Assembly: GCA_947311845.1 (NCBI GenBank)
Contig: CAMZMU010000041.1
Location: forward strand, 110,601,655-110,665,654
Source: Poa pratensis
Lineage: Eukaryota; Streptophyta; Magnoliopsida; Poales; Poaceae
Length of the DNA stretch: 64,000 nucleotides
Direction of reading: 5' to 3'
Below the pieces are notes generated by a model. The model did not search any database, was not told the DNA's origin, and saw nothing but the letters and a program-made list of their open reading frames with translations. Each line of letters begins with the position of its first letter. Within the stretch, counting starts at the first letter, position 1. Shown here one piece after another: positions 34,548 through 45,614 of the stretch. The position numbers and the translations under genes are program-made.

Positions 34548-35454
34548 GCTGCCGCCACCGCGGTCTCCCAAGATGGGATGCCCCTGTACTTGGCTATTTG
34601 CTCCTTGGCTAGCTGCCGGCCGTCCGGTTTAATTTAGCTGTCAACCACACCAAATCAAGATCTTGGATCAAGTAAGAGCTCTGCTATAGCTAGGGATCCA
34701 TATGATTGGAGTTGGGGAGGTTTTGGAGAAGAGAGGACAGTACTAGCTGGGAATATGAAGAATGTAGATGAGAAACATATGTAGGAGTCACTAGCTAGAG
34801 CTAGCAAGCCTGATAACAACTTAAAAAGTAGTAGTACAAAGTGTGTACGTTGTTTAGGCTGGTATTGCTGGATTGTTGTTTGCTTCCGATTCAGTGATTG
34901 ATTGATAATTGGTTCACTCATGCACAGTGTTAATTTTTGTCACACTGTACTACTACTAGCAAGTTTAGGTGTAGTATAGTGATTGTTTACTGGGCGAAAT
35001 CAAGAGAAATAGTTCGTAATTAAGATTGATCTGAGTTTTTTCTATTTGTTTCTTGTGGACAAAGTTTCTGGAATACTTGATCTTGACTGGTCACTGGCTC
35101 ACTGCAGTCTTAGCTAATGATAATATATCTATCTAGGTGAAGCGACCCATGTGGTAGCGTGTCCCCATCGAATCTGGAGTATGGACTAATTGCTTTGCTT
35201 GCCATATGATTCTTGTCATTATTTGCTCCACCTGATCGAAGATCATAAACTCCCAGTTGATCGGCAAGTTATGAATATGCAAAGGGATCTGAGGTGCTCG
35301 AACTAATTTATTATAGGCATGATCGATGATTTGAAGAATATTAATCTCCGAAGATCATAATACTGAAGTTTTCTGGAGAAATGCACTTTTCGTCTAAATC
35401 CAATACCATGCAAGCAAGTGACGGTTAAAGATGAACACAGTCGATTGACATATA
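34548..35454 (-). promoter_or_regulatory. 5' flank (leader and promoter) of the zinc-finger gene
   Basis: No other gene occupies this side. A weak TATA-like CACTATACTAC lies about 430 bp upstream of the ATG (near 34970-34981, minus strand), which would give a long leader. This is inference only. The frame at 34655-34921 is not supported as a gene. Confidence 0.4.
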
Positions 35455-35690
35455 CGCCCTCCGTTTCAATAAATAAGGCCTACAAATTAAGTTAAAAGTC
35501 AACATCCTCTAAAGTTTGACCAATGTTATAGATAAAAATATGTACATTCACGGTACCAAATCAATATCAATAGACTCAACATAAAATATATTTTCATAAT
35601 ATATTTATTACATATTATAGATATTGATATTTTGTTCTATATATTTGGTCAAACTTAATGAGTTTTGACTTTTTATTAGGGAAGGGCATG
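35455..35690. mobile_element. Stowaway-like MITE, 236 bp
   Basis: The left end CGCCCTCCGTTTCAATAAAT and the right end AATAAAAAGTC/GAAGGGCATG side are imperfect inverted copies, including internal AAAGTTTGACCAA blocks. TA lies on both sides (35453-35454 and 35691-35692). It sits about 0.9 kb upstream of the zinc-finger start. Confidence 0.7.
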
Positions 35691-35959
35691 TACTGCACTT
35701 TTGTTTAGCGAAGTCTTGACTCTCACATCAGTCTTTTTTTATGGAAAAGGAATAATTTTCGAGACTATGGAAAAGAACCATTACTTCAGACTCTCAAATT
35801 AGAACATAATCCCATTTTCATAACAAGGTGTGCGGGGACATGTAGTAAAGTAGTAACCATGGAATCCCAGCCGTTTACCGTGTGAAATCTTCAAAAGAAT
35901 TTTAATTTCATCTTATTTTGGGAGAATAACGAGACTAGAAACCATGCATATATTGGATG

Positions 35960-36122
35960 CATTGTTCAAGATATCGGCCGATATTCCGATAAACGGGCAG
36001 ATTTATCGCTTACCGATGTCTAACCGATAAGATAAATTGGTTGATATTCCGATAAACCGTCCGATTTATCCCTTATCTTTGGTCGACCGATAAGTTCACG
36101 ATAAGCGATATCCCCAACATTG
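35960..36122. mobile_element. hAT-like MITE, 163 bp, with perfect 8-bp TSD
   Basis: ATTGGATG is duplicated at 35952-35959 and 36123-36130. The termini are CATTGTTCAAGATATCG and the complement of CAATGTTGGGGATATCG. The interior is built of repeated CCGATAAAC/TTATCGG motifs. No coding. Confidence 0.88.
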
Positions 36123-36314
36123 ATTGGATGTACTAACAATTCTAGCAAATGCTTGGCACTTTCACTCCCTTCTAGGTCATCGTGTATATGAATCTCCCTA
36201 CAAAGATAAATCAAACTATTTTATGTAGTTTGAAAGTTTAATTTTGAACCAAACTCAGAATTTTCGCCTGGTACTAGAAATAGCATACAGTAAATAATGT
36301 CCGGATTTCAAGTA

Positions 36315-36583
36315 CTCCCTTCGTTCCTGAATGTAGGGTATATAGTTTTCTGCATGAATATTAAGACATGAGTATTTTGCATACAATGGACTCATTTTTT
36401 CTGGGAAAAATCACGAGAGATGAGTTCTTAATAAGCACAAAGTGAATAAAATACGTTTAATCCCTCTTATGAGACTAGGTTTCATTTTTTGATGGGTCAA
36501 ATTGTCCATAAATAGCAAATACATCTTATATTATGGATTTTTCTTCAAAAAACTATACACCTTATATCAAGGAACGGAGGGAG
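36315..36583. mobile_element. Stowaway-type MITE, 269 bp
   Basis: The left end CTCCCTTCGTTCCTGAATGT and the right end ATCAAGGAACGGAGGGAG are inverted copies. TA duplications are at 36313-36314 and 36584-36585. Confidence 0.88.
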
Positions 36584-36585
36584 TA

Positions 36586-37004
36586 CTATTTATGCTTGCT
36601 CACGGTTCCCCTTAATATACTTACTCTTGATTAACCACCCTCCTCCCCCTTAAGCCATAATCCCTAGTGGAAATCGCAAAGCCCTATTGGGTCCATTTTC
36701 ATGCATGGCAAGAGGTGGTAGTAAAGCTTAGTCTGACATTGTTATTTCAGTGGGAGATCTCCTTACAAGGAAGGCTCTTCTACCACTTGTAGAGAGATTT
36801 AATGTAATGTTTATTCGAGCAAAGTTGGTCTCTAGGTTTTGGGTCACTAGGGGCGATCGATGTCGTATTCTGTCATACGTGGAACGGTCCATCAAGCAGA
36901 TGTTGTTTTGTTGTGATCCAAGTTCAATATTGATATTCAGATAAAGGCTAACTTCTGTCAGAGCGAAGGGAGGCCCATGGATCGCTACCGACCTAGTTCC
37001 ACAC

Positions 37005-37049
<45 letters not shown>

Positions 37050-37564
37050 CTTATAAGCGGCCGCACAGGATAAGTCGAATCGTTATAAATCGCCGTCGTT
37101 GTAACCTGTTTTTTTCCTGTCTAGCGCCCGTGGTTTTTTTCATTCTCCTTGGACGGTTTTCGACGTTAAAATATTTTGTCCCCTGGTTTGATCTTGCTTT
37201 TGTGTCATGTATAACAATAGCATTGCTCCCAATTCCGTTGGAACAAGGCAACTCAATTGTACCGTCTTCCGCTATCATCATTTCTGGTTGGCTCAATAAT
37301 TAAGGTCTTTAGATCAGACCAAAGGCACCAATCTCTATGGAAAATTGTATTTTCTAGATAAGACGTGCTCTTCTCAAAATATCAATGGCTGTCACACAAA
37401 GGTCAAACAATTCGCATAAAATGTCTATCTACTCCACGTGTCGCATGTGGAGTTGGATGTCTCCAAATATGCCGGTGGATTATACATCTACAATCAGTAC
37501 GATAAATCGATAATAACATGAGAGACCATGCATATAAACAATGACCATCATCTAACTTGGCGTA
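36586..37564. other. Non-coding interval with a microsatellite
   Basis: No supported gene. The frames at 36728-37303 run through or beside the AT microsatellite and have no domain. Confidence 0.5.
37008..37046. repeat. (AT)n microsatellite
   Basis: Uninterrupted AT dinucleotide repeat, 39 bp (19.5 units). Confidence 0.97.
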
Positions 37565-38953
37565 TGATACGTCCAAAACGTATCTACTTTCCCGAACACT
37601 TTTGCTGTTGTTTTACCTCTAATTTGTGTATTTTGAATGCAACTAACACGGACTAACGCTGTTTTCAGCAGAATTGCCCTGGTGTCTTGTTTTTGTGCAG
37701 AAAGTCAAGTTTCAGGAAAATCACCAGAAAATATCCAGGAGCTCCTATTTTTCCAGAAGACACCGGGAGCCAGAAGATGAGACGGAGGCGGGCCACAGGG
37801 GCCCCACACCACATGGCCGCGCGGCCAAGGGGGGGCGCGCCGTGGTGTGGTGTGGCCGCCTCGGTCACCCCCTCGCGACCCCCTTTCGACTACTTAAAGC
37901 CCTTGACCTAAAAACGTCAGAGGATCGACGTTTTTCCCCGAAACACTCCAGAGCTCCGCCGCCACCAAAAACCCTAATTCGGGGACCAGAAACTCCGTTT
38001 GGCACCCTGCCGGGACGGGGAATTGGAGGAGATCATCGCCATCATCATCACCGACGCCTCTCCATCAACCATCCATGATTCCCCCATCCATGTGTGAGTA
38101 ATCCCCGCTGTAGGCTGAAGGGGATGGTAGGGATTGGATGAGATCATTCATGTAATAGATATCAGATTGTTAGGGCATGGTGCCTAGTATCCGTTGTTAG
38201 TACTTTATGTCATTGTTGAACTTGTTATGCTTAATGCTTGACACTTAGGGCCCGAGTGCCATGATTTCAGATCTGAACATGTTATTGAATCATGAGGATA
38301 ATTATTGGTTTAGATCATATCTGCAAGTTGTTTACACATATGATTGTCCGGAACCCGAGGCCCCAAAGTGACAGCAATGGGATAACCGGAGGGGATGGTT
38401 GTAATGTGAGGATCACATGTGTTCACGGAGTGTTAATGCTTTGCTCCGGTGCTTTATTAAAAGGAGCACCTTAATTACCAGTAGTTTCCTTGAGTCCCCG
38501 CTGCAAACGGGCTGGTAGGACAGAGATGTTGTGCAAGTTTCTCATTGCGAGCACGTACGACTAAATACGGAACACATGCCTATGATTGATTATTACCTGG
38601 ATACTTTATTATTATCTACCTGCAATTGCCCATGTCTTGACTTATATGAATTATCTTATCCATGCAACGCCCGTTCATCCATCCCTATGCCTACAGTATT
38701 TTAATCCTGCTGTCTACTACAATTACTGCTGCTGTCTTTATCTTATTACTGCTATTATTTCACTACTGCTACTGCTATAAAACTGTTGCTACTGATAAAC
38801 TGTGTCGAGCAAGTCTATTTCCAGGTGCAGCTGAACTGACAATTCATCTGTTAAGGCTTATAAATATTCTTTGGCTCCCCTTGTGTCGAATCAATAAATT
38901 TGGGTTTTACTTCCTCGAAGACTGTTGCGATCCCCTATACTTGTGGGTCATCA
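37565..38953 (+). repeat. 5' LTR of element D
   Basis: Begins TGATACGTCCAAAACGTATC and ends TACTTGTGGGTCATCA. It matches 45615-46938 plus 48466-48540 almost throughout. Confidence 0.92.
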
Positions 38954-38964
38954 AGACTATTTTC

Positions 38965-38982
38965 TGGCGCCGTTGCCGGGGA
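38965..38982 (+). promoter_or_regulatory. Primer-binding site, tRNA-Asp type (element D)
   Basis: TGGCGCCGTTGCCGGGGA lies 11 bases after the LTR end. Confidence 0.92.
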
Positions 38983-39041
38983 GCATAGCTCTATTTATAA
39001 GCTCACCTGAGAGTGATATTGTTCGCTGCAAATTATTCATC

Positions 39042-41736
39042 ATGGGTAAACCTCGTGATGAGAAGGTCCATATACTGCCATCCACTACAAGGAGAGGTAC
39101 AACTCTAGTACTTCTTTTGCTCTTGATTCACCGTCTGTTATAAGTCAACTTATTACACCACCACATGCACATGCTTCACGTGCTGCTACTTCTGCTGAAT
39201 CTGAAAATATTTCTGATAGTTTTGATGATGCTTCTACTGTGCTTGATGAGAGTGGTTCATTAGGTCCTTTTCTAGATGCTACAATTGCTAAATCTAGACA
39301 AACTGAAAATGCTGAAACACCTAATGAAAGTCCCATTACACCTGTTAGTTCACCTGAATTAAGAGATCATACTAGTGATGATTTCGAGGAAACTTATGTT
39401 GAACTTGATGATGAATTTATTGAAGAATGCAATGCTTCTAAAGATGCTAGTGCTATTAAAAATCTTCTTGCAAGACGTGCTGTTAATTACAAACTGTCTC
39501 CTGATGCTAAGTTTGCTACATCTCCCATTGATATAAAAGATAAAGATTATGATTTCTCTATGGACTTGTCACATATATCTATTGTTGAGAAAGAACCTTT
39601 TCGAGGAACTGAAAATGAAAGTGTTGTAGAACATATGAACACTCTTTCTACTTTAAGTATGTGTTTTCTGATGACATTAAGAAACGCAGTTACTTTGTTA
39701 CTAAAATATTCCTTTCTCATTAAAAGATGAAGCTAAAACTTGGTTTAATAGTTTATCTCCTGGATCCATTAAAAGTCCTATGGATTTGGTTAATGCTTTC
39801 TTCCAGAAATATTTTCCTGCTAGTGCTCAACATGCTGCTTTACAGAGAATCTTTAATTTCAAACAATTGAAGCAGAGAAATTGCCTGAATCTTGGGCAAG
39901 GTTTTGTTCTTTACTCAGAGCTCGGCCTGGACATCAATTAGCTAAAAATGAACTTCTTGATATATTCTATAATGGACTAACTGTTGAATCTAGGACATAC
40001 CTAGATAGTTGTGCTGGTTGTGTTTTCAGGAAAAGAACTCCAGATGAAGCTGAGGAATTAATGGCTAAAATAAGCCAAAATCATGATGATTGGACTATAC
40101 CTGAGCCGACCCCGATACCCACACCAAAGAAGAGAGGAATTCTTGAACTAAGTGATGAAGAAATGAGAGAAGCCAAGAAATCTCTTAAAGAGAAGGGTAT
40201 TAAATCTGAAGATGTGAAGAATCTACCACCAATAGAAGAATTATGTAAGCCAATTCCTCACCCATCAGTAGTTGAGGTACACTCTCTCCAACATTTTGAT
40301 GATAGGGATATTCCTTATTCTAAAACTCCTGATCAATGCTTAGATGAATTTGATAATTATATTGTTAAGCAGGATAACTTTAATATGAGAGTGCAGAATC
40401 ATCTGATAGAAAATTCTAGAGCTATGAGTAAATTGCATGATATTGTGGAAAGAACTTCTAATGATGTTAAAATGCTTATTAAACATTTCCATATGGTTCA
40501 AACTCAAATAGATCAACTCACTAAGGTACAAAAAGATCTGCTAGTTAATGCTTCTAGAGAAAATGAAAAACATGCTTATGGAGTAGGAACTAGAGGTGGT
40601 GCTTCTACTCAGGATCCCTTGTATCCTGAAGGACATCCTAAAAGAATTGAGCAAGATTCTCAACTAGCTAATGAAACTAGTACTCCTTCTAAGAAAAAAA
40701 GAAGAAGAAACATAAACATGTTGAAGAATCTCCTGAATCAATTAAAGAAAATGAGCATGTTAATGATCCAAATAGTATATCTATCTCTGATGCTGAAACT
40801 GAAAGTGGTAATGAACATAACAATGATAAGGATAAAAATGATGCTTCTGATAAAGAGGAGAGTGAAGATGAACCTGAAAAGCATACTAAGAATAAAAAGT
40901 ATACTAAAGAAGATTTCATTGCTAAAAAGCATGGTAATGAGAGAGAACCTTGGGTGCAAAAGCAAATGCCTTTTCCTAATAAGAAACATAAATCAAAGGA
41001 AGAGGAACACTATAATAAATTTTGTGATTGGATGAAACCCTTGTTTTTGCAAATTCCTTTGACTGATGCTATTAAATTGCCTCCTTATTCAAAATATATG
41101 AAAGATATTGTCTCTAACAAAAGGAAAATTCCTAATGAGGAAATTTCTACTATGCTTGCTAATTACTCTTTCAATGGTAAGGTTCCAAAGAAACTTGGAG
41201 ATCCAGGTATACCAACTATCCCATGCTCTATTAAGAATAATTATGTTAGAACTGCTCTATGTGATTTAGGAGCAGGAGTTAGTGTTATGCCTTTCTCTCT
41301 TTATAAGAGGCTCTATTTAGAAAAATTGATACCAACTGATATATCTTTGCAAATGGCTGATAAATCTACTGCTGTTCCTGTTGGCATATGTGAGGATGTT
41401 CCTGTTCAAGTGGCTAATAATTGTTTAATATTAACTGACTTTGTTGTGTTGGAAATGCCTGAAGATGATAATATGTCTATTATTCTTGGGAGACCTTTTC
41501 TTAACACTGCAGGGGCTGTTATTGATTGCAACAAAGGAAAAGTAACCTTCAATGTTAATGACAAAGAGCATACTGTTTATTTTCCCAAAAAGCTGGACAA
41601 GATATATGGAGTAAATACAATAGCCAATCTTAGAACTATCAAAGTGGGAAGTATTGATTGCCCTATTTATGAACCTCAAGAAGGATTTCAAAGTATTATG
41701 ATTGGATCTATTGCTATACAATTCAAGGTAACATGA
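39042..41736 (+). pseudogene. gag-protease gene of element D (frameshifted)
   Basis: The ATG at 39042 (MGKPRDEK) starts a gag polyprotein read in several frames (shifts near 39100, 39665, 39860 and 40700). The N-terminal part is serine/threonine-rich. The capsid-like region includes WARFCSLLRARPGHQL, FYNGLTVESRTYLDSCAGC and FRKRTPDEAEELM, typical of Athila-lineage gag. A lysine/glutamate-rich linker follows. The retroviral-type aspartic protease domain has DLGAGVSVMPFSLY as the active-site region and IILGRPFLNTAGAVID as the second conserved block, so it looks complete. The frame stops at 41736 with no reverse transcriptase. The frameshifts mean this copy makes no full protein. Confidence 0.85.
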
Positions 41737-42518
41737 TTGTCTCATGTGGTTTAATTCTTTTATGTCATATAAAATTTATTTGGTGACAAGACTTGATCAA
41801 CCTTGTTAACAAATATGTTTTAAATGCATAGAAGCACTAAACAACATTTTATTTCTCAACCTTGTTTTACCTACTGTTGTGCTACTGAACTTGCAAAGTT
41901 TTAGTTGAAATTGGTCTTTATAAAATTTTATTTCTGCCTTAAAGTTTATTATTTAAATAACCAGAAAATGTGAAAAATGAAAGTTTTCAAAAATTTCTAA
42001 AAATTATATCAAACATCCTAGTTTTTAAAGAGGAACATGGGAGCACTGGGGATGACCAGGGGGACCCACCATGCCCCCACACCATATGGCGCGCGGCCTG
42101 GTGTGTGGCCGCGCCATGGTGTGGGCCCCACCTGGCCCTCCACTACCCATCTTCCTCCCTTTCTTTCTCTCTCCCGACCAAACACTCCACCATTGTTCAA
42201 ACCCGTGTTCTTGCTGCCTTGCTCGAATTTTTCGATCTCCTTGCTCAGCCCATCTTTGTTGCTGAGATTTGGATCATTTGTTCTCCGGTATGTGACTCCT
42301 CCGATTATCCAAGTAGAATTTTGTTTAGTTGTGTATTTCTTGAGTATTTTGGTACTGTAGGTGACATGTTAAGTGAGTTTGCATGCTTGTTCTATGCTTA
42401 GATTAATTAGTCTTGATGCATGTCTAGCCCTCTTGCAAGTCTCTATAGTAGTTTCTTTGATTAGTTGCTCCAAAATCATTTTTATGAGGTTTTGTTAAAA
42501 ATTTCAGAAAAGGAGGAT
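41737..42518 (+). other. Spacer in element D between protease and second gene
   Basis: Non-coding. A GC-rich segment (about 42060-42140, ACACCATATGGCGCGCGGCC) resembles part of the D LTR (about 37800-37830), as though an LTR-like leader were embedded in front of the second gene. Confidence 0.5.
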
Positions 42519-43623
42519 GAATCCACATCAACTTGACTATAATGCATTGGAGGTGCATGAAGTCATGGGAGTCAACCGCGAAGACGCTGTGTTCCCCTCT
42601 TTCTATCCATGCTCTGACTTCATGACTGCTGCAGGGATTTGCAAGATTTCAATACTCTAATCTCTAATGCAGGGTTGGAAGATTTTGTAGTTGATGAACC
42701 ATATCAATATGCAAAACTGACTATGTCAGTGGTGCAAAACTTTAGATTCAGTTGGTCTTCACCTAACCCCATGGTTCACTATAACATCTACAATATAGCT
42801 GTGGATTTGCCCTTTGATGATTTTTGCACAGCTATTAAGGTACCGCATTGGGGATCGCGCGAGAGGATTAGAGGGCAACCTAAGCCTCTAATGGACCTGT
42901 ATGAGGAGATCTGCCAAGGAGAAGTTTCTCAGATGAAAGTGGTAAAATTCGAAACATTCAACTCCCATCTATTCGATATTTTGCCTATTATATTAGTAAG
43001 TGTGTTCTAGCTAGGCATACTGCAAGCAAATTATCTGTTTATGACTTGGCTTTCATTTCGGCTGCTTTGAGGTGTGATAGGACTTATAATTTAGGTGCCT
43101 TGATAGCTGTCCGTCTTTCCACTAACCGTGAAAAGGGGGAATTTGTGGAGGTCTCATTGCTTCTCGTTTATTAGCTATGCATGGTGTAGGGCCGCATCAT
43201 TTAGACATTCAGTTTCCATTAGAAAGCTTGATATCCACTCCATGATAAGCATAAATTTGTTCCTAATTGGGCTACCTTGAATAACTTAACCTACGAAATA
43301 ACCTTTTTCCAGAAACGTAGGTGGAGAGTAATTAAGTCCGAACGATTAGTTTGTTTGCCGCACCTCTTTTGTTTAACCTTGATGCCAGGGAAGGATGGTC
43401 ACTCTCAGAAGATGACCTTGAGGCATACATAGAGGAGCACGGCCCTCGCGCAGAGGATGATGGAGAGGAGCCCGATGGAGATTTCACTCAGCCTTCCGAT
43501 ATTGCGGGCTTCCCGTACCAACACTTTGACTATGGGACTTCTGCCCCTTCTTCTTCACGGGAGCCTGATTACGATCATGCTGGGTATGATTCGCCAGGGT
43601 GGAGCGCGTACCCACGCCGATGA
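42519..43623 (+). pseudogene. Athila ORF1-like gene of element D (frameshifted)
   Basis: The ATG at 42519 begins MNPHQLDYNALEVHEVMGV. Frameshifts near 42650 and 42940, and more beyond, break a protein that includes PSFYPCSDFM, RYFAYYISKCVLARHTASKL and YNLGALIAVRLSTN. These match, from memory, the grass Athila ORF1-type retrotransposon protein (Pfam ATHILA ORF-1 group). The C-terminal part (43351-43623) is acidic and Pro/Ser-rich and ends with a TGA just before a polypurine-tract-like motif. Its function is not established. It may be a structural or envelope-like product carried by the non-autonomous element instead of pol. Confidence 0.65.
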
Positions 43624-43633
43624 TTGATCTCCA

Positions 43634-43663
43634 CTTAGGCCAAAAGCCTAAGCTTGGGGGGAG
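43634..43663 (+). promoter_or_regulatory. Internal polypurine-tract-like motif with hairpin (element D)
   Basis: TAAGCTTGGGGGGAGG (43649-43664) repeats the real polypurine tract of this element. It overlaps the end of a perfect 7-bp hairpin (43634-43640 with 43646-43652, arms CTTAGGC and GCCTAAG). It sits 25 bases after the stop of the ORF1-like gene and 2 kb before the LTR. Confidence 0.7.
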
Positions 43664-43664
43664 G

Positions 43665-45575
43665 TACACCGACATCTCACTCACTTATATATCATATTCT
43701 GTTGGTACTTTGTATATCCATGTTTCAGTTTCTTTCTTTTTCGTTGTTGTTTCTTGTTTTGATTTTATTTTCCAAAACCCAAAAAGACCAAAAATATTTC
43801 TGTTATTTCTCTTTGTTTACCTCTTGTGTACTTTTAGTACTGGTTTGCTTTATCTTTTAGCTTCGGTTTAGTATTCAAAAATCCAAAAAGATTTTGCTTT
43901 ATTTGTTTGTTCCTTTCTTTGTTCGTTTCAAATCGAAAACCCAAAAATATTTGTTGTTCTTCTTCGGTTTTGTATAGTTGTTGCAGAGTTCAGCAATCTT
44001 CCGTGACTCCATTGGAGCTTGGTTATCATTTCATATCATTCAAGCCACACAAGTGAAAAGCAATAATGACGATTTATGACAACTCGAGTTGTGGTGAGAG
44101 GCTGGTATGAACTCTATTTGTTTTCATTTTTGTACATATACTCATCATGTGGACATGCTTAGCTGATTCGTATGAGGACAATGTTATTTAATGGATGCTT
44201 AGTAGTTCATGTTTTCATATGATCAGTTCCAATTCACTAATAGTATATAACATGTCATATAGATATTTGCTTGCATTGTTCTATTCATAAAAGGGTATGA
44301 CATGGTGGTATCCTCCTCTGAATGATTCACTTGAATTGACTTGGCACATGCTCACGCATGCTCATGACTGAAAAACAAAAAGTCAATTAAGCCTTGATGA
44401 TTTATTTTGCCTCAGAGTTCTAGTATCACTTTTATGCCTCCGTTAATTTTATTCTGTCGCAAGCATGATTATGACGGTTAATGCTCTCTTGATTGTCGCT
44501 TCCCAGTCTATTGCTAGCCTTCACTTGTACTGAGCGGGAATGCTGCTCGTGCTTCCAAAATCCTTTAAAACCAAGTTATTCCAAAGAGTCCACCAAAAAT
44601 TCCTATGCATGGTATTTCGAACCATTCCAAGTAAATTTTCATGTGCTACCTTTAAAACCTTCAAAATACTTCTCATTTTGTGACACTGTTTTTAGCTCAT
44701 GAGGAAGTAGTAGTTGGATTTGTTATCTTCCATACTAAATTAAGTTCACCGACTTGCATGCTTCATCTGCTCGTCACTAATTTTGCAAAGAGCTGGTTAG
44801 ACCATTATAACATCTAAAAGTAAAATAAAAATAGGCACTCCTCCATGGTATGTGATTGTTGGCAGGCACCCGAGGATTCGGTTAGCCATGGTTTGTGAAA
44901 AGCAAAGGTTGGGAGGAGTGTCATACTATATAAAAGTGCATGCTATAAATGCCTAATATCAATAACTCGGAACCGCTCTCAACTTGTTTAGTATGGAAGA
45001 TAACAAAAACTCTATTGCCATTCGTTGACAGGAACAACCACCTCCCAAAACATATTTTTACCTCTGTTTTATAAATAAAAAGCTCTAGCACATGTTAATC
45101 CCTGCTTCCCTCTGCGAAGGGCCAATCTTTTATTTTATGTTGAGTCACCATCCTTTCTTTGAGCACCCTCTCGAGAGCATAACTGTCATTCTTAGTGTAA
45201 TGTGCTTGTCCCAGAATACGGTTAACTGTGGTATAACTTTGATGCTCTTATCTTTGATATTTTTACTTCTAGTCTTCACTTGAACTTCAGAGGTGCCTTG
45301 GCATTTATGTTTTGCTCTACAAATAAAGGCAAGCGAGATACCACTTTATCATATCTTATTATGAACATTGCAATCCTGCAGATAGACTTATTTCATGTTA
45401 TTTATTCTTAGTGTGTTGGTATCTTTTCATAGTTCACATAGCTACTAGGTGGCATTATCTACATTTCCTTATTATGAATTGCCTAAGTACTTGATCATAT
45501 AGTGAGAATATTTACATCATATGAAGCAAATGTGTTCGTAAAAGTTTCTTTTATCGCACTCAGTTGTTAACTGAA
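43665..45575 (+). other. Long 3' non-coding region of element D
   Basis: AT-rich sequence with no supported gene. Only short frames below 100 codons and no domains. Confidence 0.6.
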
Positions 45576-45613
45576 TTGCTTGAGGACAAGCAATAAGCTA
45601 AGCTTGGGGGGAG
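45576..45613 (+). promoter_or_regulatory. Polypurine tract with preceding hairpin (element D)
   Basis: A perfect 7-bp hairpin (45576-45582 with 45587-45593, arms TTGCTTG and CAAGCAA, loop AGGA) is followed after 5 bases by TAAGCTTGGGGGGAG, which abuts the 3' LTR at 45615. Confidence 0.88.
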
Positions 45614-45614
45614 T

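Noticed and set aside
34548..34571. Eight extra N-terminal codons for the zinc-finger protein
   Set aside because: The upstream in-frame codon is TTG, not ATG. The first ATG is at 34547.
36728..37303. Frames containing repeated Ile-Tyr
   Set aside because: These are translations of the AT microsatellite at 37008-37046.
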